Made by a program: the position numbers and the translations under genes. A stretch of DNA of 64,000 nucleotides, taken from positions 124,001 to 188,000 of the forward strand of contig OZ025747.1 of the NCBI GenBank assembly GCA_964019335.1. Reading direction: 5' to 3'. The stretch is from Diplonema japonicum. Lineage: Eukaryota > Euglenozoa > Diplonemea > Diplonemida > Diplonemidae. The notes beneath the pieces are model-generated. The model ran no database searches, was not told the origin of the DNA, and was given only the letters and a program-made list of their open reading frames with translations. Shown one piece after another: positions 9,701 to 17,838 of the stretch; positions within the stretch are counted from its first letter, which is position 1, and every line of letters starts with the position of its first letter.

Positions 9701-10265
9701 GGAAAAAAAAAAAAAGAAAAAAAAAAAAGGCGTCGGGGTCCGCTTCGCTGGGCACGTCCGGAGCCGGAACTCGCGGAAGAGCTTGTGGCAAGCTACAAGA
9801 AGAGATTCGACCAGTTGTTGGAGTCCTTTGCGGTGGTCATATCAGCAGACGACACCATTGCAACGTGCACCGTGTGCTTGGAGTATGGAAGAGGGAAATA
9901 TTCAAAAAAAAAAAAAAAAAAAAAAAAGAGATCTTATCGAGGGTTGTATAGAACTCCCTTGTGGACACCAGTTGCACCTTCAGTGCATGCAAGACTACAT
10001 TACCCATCAAGTTACAAAGCGGCGTCGGAAAACTGCAAAATGCCCAAACTGTCGCCACCCTGTCGAGCTCCCTGCAGAGGACCCTGAAGATCCTGCCCAT
10101 GCTTATGAAGACGGTGAGGGAGAAGAAGAGGAAGAAGGGCACAACATCCAGGAAGTGGTAGAAGATACTGACGTTGAGATGCAAACTGTACTCCCAGAGA
10201 CTGTAGAAGAAACTGCTTTGGACGACGAAGCTAGTGGTGAAGCGGACTACACTGTGCTTTCGTGA
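6747..10265 (+). CDS. Large secretory/membrane RING-H2 protein, probable E3 ubiquitin ligase
   Basis: Exons 6747-9682, 9730-9882 and 9929-10265 (introns of 47 and 46 nt, donors GTATGG, mostly poly-A) give 1141 aa. N-terminal signal peptide (LLVVVLFAECF), a long Cys-rich, N-glycosylatable ectodomain with WD/beta-propeller-like early strands, and a PAN/Apple-like module (LEACLAECYLDASCGG) near residue 750. One transmembrane helix follows near residues 950-975 (LPLWVYIVLMHVIGLSLLAV), then the cytoplasmic RING: CTVCLE, PCGHQLHLQC, CPNC (C3H2C3). The tail is acidic. Splicing is what restores the first RING Cys pair. Because the two introns total 93 nt, an unspliced frame looks continuous but loses the RING start and gains false Lys runs. 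The architecture resembles PA-TM-RING receptors, but no PA domain was seen. Confidence 0.8.
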   Translation: MTPIARLLRSALLVVVLFAECFEGSGERCGCLQKGYFGDSFCGQHWTPEGEVEELWCYADIRNECESNTSGVRAGYPLIPFLGKDNWVACDVPNEPEYLTNYTESFTQNVGEDPIHFILFCGGNNADTRKVQVIGSKNKLILNKISFYFTEEQSYKSIQYSKQEISLKHNPVSSDAHSLSDLLAVGTDSGYLYMFQAASRGPGLELALIDIVENHHLHTDWGWYQEEVKATSVVSNVAVNDEFVAAAFGWWVVVLRFSYTHTNKQTLFHLQGQVFSQKIVDRRGSGIAIVTGLALTTSNALVITATDGSVRLYHYENERNTFIYSEMSVQTELPPPLTKYPPKNSVGYQEIVTRTGLNKAITTTIPPDAGYPAKGIRRYSVVGGLHDDAWWRSGTNVKSFSQAWGISTYAVVGTETNDGDTIRNLEIFKSQQGNGQAARNYHASFNITAMNETDNSSSSFPPTDDPFYPDGSNDTLPFGAVCWTSLNPRGNQRWEGWCVLPYNCLPFNSDFSTYTCQDPAMYEAANEAGVMVGVSSNVYTLGIVVGSTVTTHTAANELLCVSQWDCTHENEKRFDCTWYDSTGMASVTDCVDGTTCSGCDCSGHGGIARCPPESPLMCVSTECFNGNGPCCSTNCDNLSGERECAGPLGRYRPMSTPICIPGTQHIQTLDECKEISLVLAENFTVLNGSSTDPSCYHADGVVTWNPLSSLFAAPLPSNITSLYSMMANTSVSPRIPYVKRELFWRDLEACLAECYLDASCGGATFAEYQENCTFYTSTVMGNASNFEESFDADLYVLATRDVLKAARVFPNETGRANQLTSFCESDNWVLGSGSSSSSSCQALAMWSIISHMECIRAVENLVERSLLVLNTTFVTPIPLNYLNPGCVVNVKGGYRWVTFNPYVSTGIFEPLSEGFLPVCATEEDPNRPTPIPDQPVSPTPEPKPVSRKLFYLPLWVYIVLMHVIGLSLLAVAVFFNRTGYGDGRREKKKKKKKKGVGVRFAGHVRSRNSRKSLWQATRRDSTSCWSPLRWSYQQTTPLQRAPCAWSMEEGNIQKKKKKKKRDLIEGCIELPCGHQLHLQCMQDYITHQVTKRRRKTAKCPNCRHPVELPAEDPEDPAHAYEDGEGEEEEEGHNIQEVVEDTDVEMQTVLPETVEETALDDEASGEADYTVLS

Positions 10266-10979
10266 TGAGAGTTGGGCCTTAAGGGTTGTTATTAGCAGGG
10301 TTTCACTCCCCTGTATTGCCCTTCTTTTTATATTTTTTTTCCCCCTTTCATTTACAACGAAGAAGAAACACTTTTCTTTTTTTTTTTTTTTTTTTTTTTT
10401 TTATTCCCACAAATTATTGTCCACTGAAACCAGTGGGGGGGGGGGGGGGGGAGATGATACGAGAAAACGCTGAAACCAGTGAGAATGTTTTTTTTTTTCT
10501 CTATTTTTTTGTTTCTCGTTGTTATTTTGGTTTATTCATTTTTTTTTTAAAGGGTGGTCCTCAAGTGGGAAATGCCCTTAAGCACCTCCTTTTTTTTCCC
10601 CTCTAAAAAAAAAAAACTCGCAATTTCTTGTCGCGGTTCTTCCTGTTTTTTCTTCTTCTATAACTTGAATTGTGAAGGAATTAAAGAAATTAAAAATTAA
10701 AAAAAAAAAATGAACAAAAAAAAAAAGGAAAGGAAACCTAACCAGAATTCTCAATCCCCGTCCCGCCCCCTCTCTCTCTCTTCTCTCTTAAGTTCCGTGT
10801 TAAGTTCGAAAACCTTTTTATACCTTCACCCCCCTTCACTTCCCCTTCACTCCTGTTTATTCATTCTGTTTAATTCAGTACCCCCCCTTTTTCTTGTTAT
10901 ATTTTTTTCCCCCCTCCATTCTTCATTATGGCCTATTACGCCCACCACAGTTTCAAACACAAAACCCTTTAAAAAAAAA
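10266..10979 (+). other. Intergenic stretch, low complexity
   Basis: No gene is visible. It contains poly-T runs, a G run near 10435-10451 and pyrimidine-rich DNA. The CAG at 10948-10950 ends a pyrimidine-rich stretch 29 nt before the next start codon and is the likely 5' splice-acceptor of the following gene. Confidence 0.7.
10948..10950 (+). promoter_or_regulatory. Probable trans-splice acceptor (CCCACCACAG)
   Basis: Pyrimidine-rich DNA ends in CAG 29 nt upstream of the old-yellow-enzyme ATG. There is no coding exon upstream for it to join, so it fits a leader acceptor better than a cis acceptor. Inference only. Confidence 0.45.
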
Positions 10980-12194
10980 ATGGCCCTTTTCAAGAGCATC
11001 GAGGTAGGGGCGATGAGCCTGAAGCACAGGATTGCGATGCCGCCTCTGACGCGTCTGCGGGCGGTGAAGGAGACGCTTGCCCCTGGGCCGAGCATGGTGG
11101 AGTACTACTCGCAGCGGGCGTCCGAGGGAGGCCTCTTGATCACTGAGGCGACATGCGTTTCCGTGGAGGGGGTGGGGATCCCGTGCACACCGGGGATCTG
11201 GACAACGGAGCAGGCGGCCGGGTGGAAGAAGGTGACGGACGCAGTGCACGCCAAGGGGGGCAAGATCTTCGTGCAGCTGTGGCACATGGGACGCGTGAGC
11301 CACGAGTCGTACAAGGAGCACCCGCTGCTCGCGTCGCGAACGGGCGTCATGGCACCGTCTGCGGTGGGGTGGGAAGGCGGGGAGGTGCACACGACCAGCG
11401 GGATGCAGCCTGCACCGGTACCTCGCGCCCTGACAACAGAGGAGGTGAAGGAGCTGGTGGGGACATACGCAAAGTCGGCGAAGCTTGCAGTGTCTGAGGC
11501 AGGCTTCGACGGGGTGGAGATCCACTCGGCACACGGCTACCTGCTGGACCAGTTCCTGTGCTCGGCAACGAACAAGCGCACCGACGAGTACGGCGGCTCT
11601 GTCGAGAACCGTGTGCGCCTTCTGCTGGAGGTGGTGGAGGCTGTGAGCGAGGCGGTGGGGTCCCAGAGGGTGGCGGTGCGCCTGTCGCCGACGACCGCGG
11701 ACTCGATGACCTACCACGGGGCAGTGGACGAGGACCCTGTGGGGACCTACAGCACAGCGGTGGAGGGGCTGAACCGCTTCAACATGGCGTACCTCCTCCT
11801 GTCGGAGCCGCGTTGGGACTTCGGGAAGTACGACGACAACATCGAGAAGGACCCTGGGTTCCAGACACCGCTTGTCAACGGTGATGTCTACCGCAAGATC
11901 TACAAGGGAGTCCTCATGGGGGCGGGGGGCTTCACCCCGAAGACTGCGGTGGAGGCCTTGGAGGAAGGGACCTACGACATGATAGCCTTCGGGCGCTGGT
12001 TCATCGCGAACCCCGACCTTCCCGAGAAGATCCGCACGGGTGCTCCCCTCAACAGGTACAACCGTGACACCTTCTACGCCCACACCGAAGTTGGCTACAC
12101 CGACTACCCCACCCTGGAGCAGCGCAAGAACGGCACCACCAACGGCTACAACACCATCGAGCAGGGTGCTGTCGGGGCCACTCTCAAGAAGTAA
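10980..12194 (+). CDS. Old yellow enzyme family NAD(P)H-dependent ene-reductase
   Basis: 404 aa TIM-barrel flavoprotein of the OYE/OPR group, which reduces alpha,beta-unsaturated carbonyls using FMN. Landmarks in order: RIAMPPLTRLRA (FMN-contacting Pro-Leu-Thr), EYYSQRAS, VQLWHMGRVSH, and the substrate-binding HSAHGYLLDQFL, which carries the His-x-x-His pair typical of OPR/morphinone-reductase types rather than the His-x-x-Asn of yeast OYE1. Then NKRTDEYGGSVENR, and MGAGGFTPKTAVEAL plus AFGRWFIANPDLPEK (FMN phosphate site). The C-terminal tail (NGYNTIEQGA) is Asn/Thr/Gly-rich. Codon third positions are almost all G or C, far more than in neighbours, suggesting high expression or recent acquisition. 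The upstream in-frame extension is T-rich non-coding DNA. Confidence 0.9.
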   Translation: MALFKSIEVGAMSLKHRIAMPPLTRLRAVKETLAPGPSMVEYYSQRASEGGLLITEATCVSVEGVGIPCTPGIWTTEQAAGWKKVTDAVHAKGGKIFVQLWHMGRVSHESYKEHPLLASRTGVMAPSAVGWEGGEVHTTSGMQPAPVPRALTTEEVKELVGTYAKSAKLAVSEAGFDGVEIHSAHGYLLDQFLCSATNKRTDEYGGSVENRVRLLLEVVEAVSEAVGSQRVAVRLSPTTADSMTYHGAVDEDPVGTYSTAVEGLNRFNMAYLLLSEPRWDFGKYDDNIEKDPGFQTPLVNGDVYRKIYKGVLMGAGGFTPKTAVEALEEGTYDMIAFGRWFIANPDLPEKIRTGAPLNRYNRDTFYAHTEVGYTDYPTLEQRKNGTTNGYNTIEQGAVGATLKK

Positions 12195-12874
12195 ATGAAC
12201 GGATGGAAAAAAAAAAAAAGAGAGAAAAAAAGGAATAACAGAAAAAAAAAGAAAAAAAAAAAGAATGAGTGATGTTGATTCGAATTCTTTTTTATTCTAC
12301 TTCTTTTTTTTTTTTTTTTAGTCGAACTTTTAAGTCAGGCGTCCTGTCACATACCGCAGGTACCCTTAAATGTCTCTTTTTTTTTTTTTTTTAATTCTAT
12401 TGATACATATTATTTACATTATACTAACAAGCAACAAAGGAACAAAAAGAAGAAAAAAAGAAATAGGGTAGTAGCCTCTCCCCTTCCTAAATCGTAAAGA
12501 ACAAGGAAGGGCTGCCTATAAGGCGGGCTGTTTTAAGGTCCCCGAAAAAAGGCAGTACCCTCATTCTTTTTTTTCTTGTTTGGTTATTCCTCCCTCTTAT
12601 ACAGATTTAAAAAAAAAAAAGCAAAATAACTAATCACACTACGAAATACAAAATTCCATCCAACTAGCTTGCAATATATGCTTTCATCATATTACAAGAA
12701 GACTTTTTATCCCCCCCCCTATTCCCGTTCCTTTTTTTTTTAAAAAAAAATTCCCTCTCCTCCTTTTTTTTTTTCTGTTCACTATTCCCCGTTTGTTTCC
12801 TGGTTTTTTTTTTTCCTTTTTTTTATTCCTGCGCGCCTGCATTTTTTTTTTTTAAATATTTTTTTTTAAAGGGA
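12195..12874 (+). other. Intergenic stretch with a shared 41-nt block
   Basis: No gene is visible in this A/T-rich stretch. Positions 12335-12375 (starting TCAGGCGTCCTGTCACATAC) are identical to 57033-57073, which lies in an intron of the ShKT gene. In both places the block is followed by a poly-T run. Confidence 0.75.
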
Positions 12875-13585
12875 ATGCCCAAGCGAAAACGAATAGAGGA
12901 AACAGATGACGCAAATATTTCCCTAACGCGTGATGAAAGAGAACTGGTGTCCCAAATCGAGAGGATGAAGCTAGAAGTGTACAGCGAATGCAGTGCAAAG
13001 CGGAAGATGTTCAAGGGATGGAAGTGCCCGAAGGCGATTCTTGACATGTTGATAATGAAAATGGTGAAGCTAGCGAAAATCAATGAAAATGATACATTCC
13101 TCGACCTCGGTTGCGGCACAGGCAACGTCATAGCAAGTATAGCCTCCATCACAGGGTGTAAATGTATAGGTGTGGAGATAACAAAGGAGAATTTCACGGT
13201 TGCTGAGATGTCTCGCGAGAAATTTTCCGAGTACAGGCAAATCCACGGTCTTCCCGACCCCAATGTCACCTTCATCCATGGTGATATTAAAAGAGAGCTT
13301 CCACACCTTGCGCCCTCCGCAACTGTCGTTTGGATCTCAAACATGCTTTTCCCTTTGGACACCGATGTTGCCGTCTACCAGCAGCTTAAGAGGTTCCCCC
13401 CGGGTGCGCGGATTTTCACCATGAAAAACCTTGTTAACCACCACAGGCTAAGCAGTTATAAGCAGGCCGAGGGTGCGAAGTGGTTCACATTCACTGACTT
13501 CTCCTGGGCCCCCAACGACGTGGAATGGTGCAACAACCCGGGAAACATGTATTTGTACAAACGTACCACTTACACGGGGGAGTAG
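12875..13585 (+). CDS. DOT1-like histone lysine methyltransferase
   Basis: 236 aa. Class-I SAM methyltransferase resembling the DOT1 core, which methylates H3K79 (H3K76 in trypanosomes) on the nucleosome face. Order of landmarks: basic N-terminus (MPKRKR), a helix preceding WKCPKAILDMLI, motif I FLDLGCGTGNV, CKCIGVEITKENF (the acidic ribose-binding Glu), HGDIK, then WISNMLFP where DOT1 proteins carry the NNF-type substrate/SAM motif, and ARIFTMKNL. The protein is about the size of the bare catalytic core, like kinetoplastid DOT1 proteins and unlike long animal DOT1L. No intron. A duplicated gene fragment begins 47 nt after the stop codon. Confidence 0.75.
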   Translation: MPKRKRIEETDDANISLTRDERELVSQIERMKLEVYSECSAKRKMFKGWKCPKAILDMLIMKMVKLAKINENDTFLDLGCGTGNVIASIASITGCKCIGVEITKENFTVAEMSREKFSEYRQIHGLPDPNVTFIHGDIKRELPHLAPSATVVWISNMLFPLDTDVAVYQQLKRFPPGARIFTMKNLVNHHRLSSYKQAEGAKWFTFTDFSWAPNDVEWCNNPGNMYLYKRTTYTGE

Positions 13586-13631
13586 TTTTCACCCTCCCCC
13601 AAAAAAGAAAGAAAAAAAAACCGCAAACCTG

Positions 13632-13864
13632 TCACGGTTTTAAACGGGTCTTCACTGACCCGTCTTGCTACCATGCCGATGGGGTGGTAACTTGGAACCC
13701 GTTGTCGAGTTTGTTCGCCGCGCCCCTTCCGAGTAATATAACTAGTCTGTATTCTATGATGGCCAACACCAGCGTATCCCCGAGGATACCTAACGTTAAG
13801 AAGGAGTTGTTTTGGAGGGATCTCGAAGCTTGCCTCGCAGAATGTTATTTAGATGCAAGCTGCG
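13632..13864 (+). pseudogene. Stray copy of an internal piece of the RING-protein gene
   Basis: Nearly identical to 8794-9027 of the RING gene, about 4.8 kb upstream and in the same orientation: four substitutions and one single-base deletion in 234 nt. The deletion (TTCAACTG to TTCACTG) breaks the frame near the start. The fragment covers the segment ending in the PAN-like LEACLAECYLDASC stretch, with neither a start nor a stop of its own, and sits in the 3' flank of the DOT1-like gene. Confidence 0.9.
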
Positions 13865-14052
13865 CCCTCGTCTGAATCTCAACATTGCTTTTTCGAAAAT
13901 CGAAAAAAAGAAAAAAAAAAAATATTGCTCAGGTCGGGTTTTTTAAAACTACGATTGGATCTTAAACTTAATGAAAGAAAAATGAAATCTAAAAGGGGGG
14001 AGGAAGGGGAGGGGAAAAAAAAAAAAAAAAAAAAAAAGAAACACACCACTAA
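13865..14052 (+). other. Intergenic stretch before the CLC gene
   Basis: Unremarkable A-rich DNA with a long A run (about 14017-14037) and no gene of its own. Together with the duplicated fragment upstream it fills the DOT1-CLC interval. Confidence 0.6.
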
Positions 14053-16852
14053 ATGACTGTCAACGACCCCAGCCCGCTTTACACAGGGCTCGACTACGAA
14101 CTACCGCCGCCATCCGTTCGTCTCACAAACTACCCAACTTGCAACTACGACGCTTGCGAGAATGCCTCCTATCGCGCCTACAAGGACAGACTTGTAGAGA
14201 CAGGACAAAGCCGGTATTTCAAACTGTTACAGTGGGGCCTGACCTTCGTCATCGGAGTCGGGACAGCCCTCGTGGCCTACGGGATAGACGTGGTGGTTCA
14301 TCAGTTGGAAGAACATAAAAACGACTGGGTGGTTGACAGAATCAACGACGACAACGGTTCAATGAGCAAACCCTTCGGACTTCTCATGGGGGTTAATATG
14401 GGTTACGTTGCTGTGGCAGCGTTCCTCGTCTTCCTCGTCCCGGCGGCAGCGGGTTCAGGCATCCCCGAGGTTAAGTGCTATCTAAACGGTTTACGGCTAC
14501 CGGACATATTAGCATTACGAACTTTAATCGCAAAAGCGACCGGTGTACTAATGTCGGTGTCAGGTGGGCTGCCCTGCGGGAAGGAAGGACCTATGATTCA
14601 CTCCGGTGCGATAATCGCGTCCGGTGTGTCGCAGGGAATCCTGCCGTGGAAGAGCAGCGGCGAGCATAGTTTCTGGTTCTCCGAGGGTATCCAAAAAATA
14701 TTCCTCCCGTTCCGTGATGATAAGAGCAAGCGGGACTTCATATCTTGCGGTGCAGCTGCTGGTGTATCCGCCGCCTTTGGCGCTCCTGTCGGCGGTGTTC
14801 TGTTCGCCTTAGAAGAAGGCTGTTCATTTTGGGACCCAGAACTGACATGGAGGCTGTTCTTCTGTTCCATTACATGCGCGTTCTCCATGGCGTTCTTTAC
14901 GAATACCGGGACAGGGGAACGGTCTTTGAACGCCCCTGGTATGATTGATTTCGGAGATTTTTCAGGAAGCGAGGTCGTTCCGTTCTCGTCGGTCGAAATA
15001 ATATGGTTTATTCTAATCGGCGGTGCCGGGGGGCTGCTCGGAGCCTTGTTTAATTTCATCAACTTGGAGGTTACAAAATTCAGATCAAAACGAGACGAAT
15101 ACTTCAGCACAATGGGCTACGGTTCTCTAACAGTCCGCGGAGTGAAATTTTTTGAGGCACTGGTGATGTCGCTGTTGGTTACGGGTGCAGCGTTTTTTTG
15201 CATGGCGGGGTTGGACCCTGTTTGTAACTCCGCGCCGAAATTTAACCCGGAAACTGACGGATCAGATGTGACCGATCTTTTGGTGACTGTAAAATGTCCG
15301 GACGGGCAGTACAATTCGCAGGCTACGTTGTGGCTGAACAGCGCGTCAGAATCCCTTCGTTTCTTGTTCCATTTCACCGGCAACTTCGATAAAATATCGC
15401 TCCTGATAGCCGGGATACTATACTTCACGTTGATGGTGGTAAATTACGGGGTTGCCGTCCCATCCGGACTCTTCGTCCCATCGCTGGTGACCGGTGCTTT
15501 GTTTGGAAGAATCGCAGGCGAGCTGATCAAACAGATACCGTACCATGAGTTTCAGAAAATCGATGCTGGGACGTACGCGTTGATAGGAGCTGCTTCATTC
15601 CTTGCAGGGGTGTGCCGCATCACATTCTCGTTGACCGTTATTCTTATCGAGGCTACCAGAGACATCGCTTACGCACTGCCGTTGATGTTTTGCATTATGA
15701 CCGCTAAGCTTGTCGGGGACGCCTTCAACAAGGGTATCTATGATATGCATATTGAACACCGCAAGCTTAGCTTCCTTGAGCCGTCTATCAATGAAACAGA
15801 GGTTCGGCGAACAACCGTGTCCAGCTTCATGACGAAGAAGGAGTCGTTGGTGACGTTCAACCCTGTCGAATCCGTCTCCAGGATTTTAACCGCGTTGAAG
15901 ACACGGAAATTCTGCGGGTTCCCCGTGTGCAGGGACGACCACGCCCACTACGGTACGCAGCACGACGGGCTCATGACAAGGTCGCGGCTGCTCGTGCTCC
16001 TGAAAAAAAAAGCGTTCAAGGACCACCGGAAAATCTTCGTCACGAAAACCCTGCTCGCCTCCTCCCTCGTCACAGAAGATGGGACAGCTGTGCCCGACGA
16101 GAACGAGCAGGGCCATTACACCAGCGGTGCGGAACAGGTTCTCAGTTTCATGCATAAGCATCGGTTGGACAGGTTGTGTGGAAAGGTATTTTAAATTCTA
16201 AAAAAAAAATAATTTCCTTCAAAAGGCTCATGGTGCTTCCAGCATGATAGGCAACATGGTAACGGTAAGCTTGGAGGGCTTCGGCGAAGAAGTGTCACTA
16301 CCATACAAATCTGTTCACGGTATGTTGATGGGAGAAACGAGGACGGGAAATTTTTTTTTTTTTTTTTACATAGATGTGCCCCATGATTCGAATTTTCTAT
16401 CATGGGATGAATTCAACTATCCCAATGTGAACTACAAAGCTCTGCAAGGCTCCGTGGGGCTTCAGGCTATAGAGGACGGTCTAAGTGAGGACGACTACGA
16501 CCAGCTGATCGATCTCAGACCGTACATGAACCCGCAACCTTTTCTCGTCCCCGACAATTTCTCGTACAATCGGTGTTACAAGCTCTTCAGGTCCGTAGGA
16601 ATGCGACATATGCTTGTGATAGATGGTGCTCACAAGATATCTGGAATCGTTACCAGATTTGACTTGTGGCGCACGTATCACCAGCTGGAGCACCCTCCCA
16701 AAGGATGGAAGAACGATAGAGGCGTTCTCGTGAAGGACGCAGAATACTCTGAACCCTCCGAAACCGGAAACGACGACAGCCACACCATTCGAACTGACGA
16801 AGGGGGGTCCATGTGGGATGGGGAAGGGTTGCCCTCCTTCAACCCTTTCTAG
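14053..16852 (+). CDS. CLC-family chloride channel or Cl-/H+ exchanger with CBS pair
   Basis: Exons 14053-16185, 16226-16319 and 16374-16852 (introns 40 and 54 nt) give 901 aa. The membrane part carries the CLC selectivity motifs: GSGIPEV near residue 134, GKEGPMIH near residue 176 with the gating Glu at about 178, and VPSGLFVPSL (GxFxP) further on. Then comes a cytoplasmic CBS pair: the first around SSFMTKKESLVTF, the second LIDLRPYMN...GMRHMLVIDG. The second CBS depends on correct splicing; an unspliced frame stops right after exon 1. Length and order match intracellular CLC-6/7-like and protist CLCs. The family acidifies or sets chloride in endolysosomal compartments; location here is not shown. 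Intron 2 is in-frame and stopless, so retention would insert a poly-Phe stretch. Confidence 0.9.
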
Positions 16853-16982
16853 ACCCTAGATATAAAAAAAAAAAATTTTTTTTTTTGAGGACAACGCACT
16901 GGGGAAAAAAAAAAGTTGGGGGAGTGACTTACACCGGGGAAAAAAAAAAAAAAAAAAAAAAAAAAAATAATAAATAATAACC

Positions 16983-17589
16983 ATGGTGAACCCCCCGAAC
17001 CCCACTGCTACCTTCACGACAAGCTTCGGGCGATTGAAAATCGAGATTTTCGAGGACGACGTGCCAGAGACCGCGTGCAACTTCATAGATTTGGTGCAGA
17101 AGGGTTTCTATACTAAATTGAGGTTTCACGACCTTAAGCCTGGATTTGCTTTCTATACAGGTTGTCCCAACACGGCCCTTGGGTTGCCGAAGGCAAGACA
17201 AGCGCTTGTTGGGACAGGAGGTCCGGTGCCTGGGACAGAATTCACCGTAAGAAGAAGGGGGAAGCCTGTGGAGAGAGATTCCTATGGTTTCATCAAGGAC
17301 GAGAAGACAGCTAAACATTCGAATACGTACGGGACAGTCTCAATGGCGAACTGCGGCCCCGACACCAACGGCTCGATCTTCTTCGTGAATATGGCAGACA
17401 ACACACACCTTGATTGGTGGGACAAGAGCGCACCCGACAGCAACGTTGTATTTGGAAAGATCATATCTGGGATGGACGACATTGAGGATCTGGCGGTATG
17501 AGAAAAAAAAATAAAAAAAATCAACAACTCAACAGCATTCATTTTGGGGCGCTTACCAGCCTTTCATTTACAGCGCAGTAATGGACTGA
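16983..17589 (+). CDS. Divergent cyclophilin-type peptidyl-prolyl isomerase
   Basis: Exons 16983-17495 and 17536-17589 (intron 40 nt, GTATGA...CAACAG) give 188 aa. The cyclophilin fold is clear: FGRLKIEIFEDDVPETACNF, FIDLVQKGFY, GTGGPVPGTEF, YGTVSMANCGPDTNGSIFF and VVFGKIISGMDDI. The catalytic Arg of the usual FHRVIPGF motif is replaced: here FHDLKPGF, followed by TGCP rather than QGGD. TGCP-type cyclophilins occur in kinetoplastids. The short second exon supplies a normal final strand (YQPFIYSAV). Weak or no isomerase activity is likely; a binding or scaffold role is possible. The gene lies 130 nt after the CLC stop, behind a long A run. Confidence 0.85.
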
Positions 17590-17838
17590 AAAAAAAAGGA
17601 AAAAAAAAGGGGGGGGAGAGGGAGGAAGAAATCTAACCAAAAAAAAAACCTTTTTTTTTTCTCTTCTACCTTCCCCCCTCTCCTTTTTCCACTTTTTTTT
17701 TCTCTCTACTTTCTTTTTCGTTCTACTTGTCCTTTTTAGTCCCTCTAAACGTTTTTCTCTTTTTTTTTCTCCCCCCCCGTTCTATTTCTAAACTCATCAA
17801 AGGCCAAAAAAAAAAATAATAATAATAGTAATAAAACC

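Noticed and set aside
9683-9928. Single uninterrupted 1172-codon reading of the RING gene
   Set aside because: It requires translating two A-run introns and breaks the first RING Cys pair; spliced exons restore CTVCLE.
10953-12083. 376-codon open frame on the minus strand opposite the old-yellow-enzyme gene
   Set aside because: Antisense shadow produced by the strong G/C third-position bias of that gene; composition is His/Arg/Leu-rich and not protein-like.
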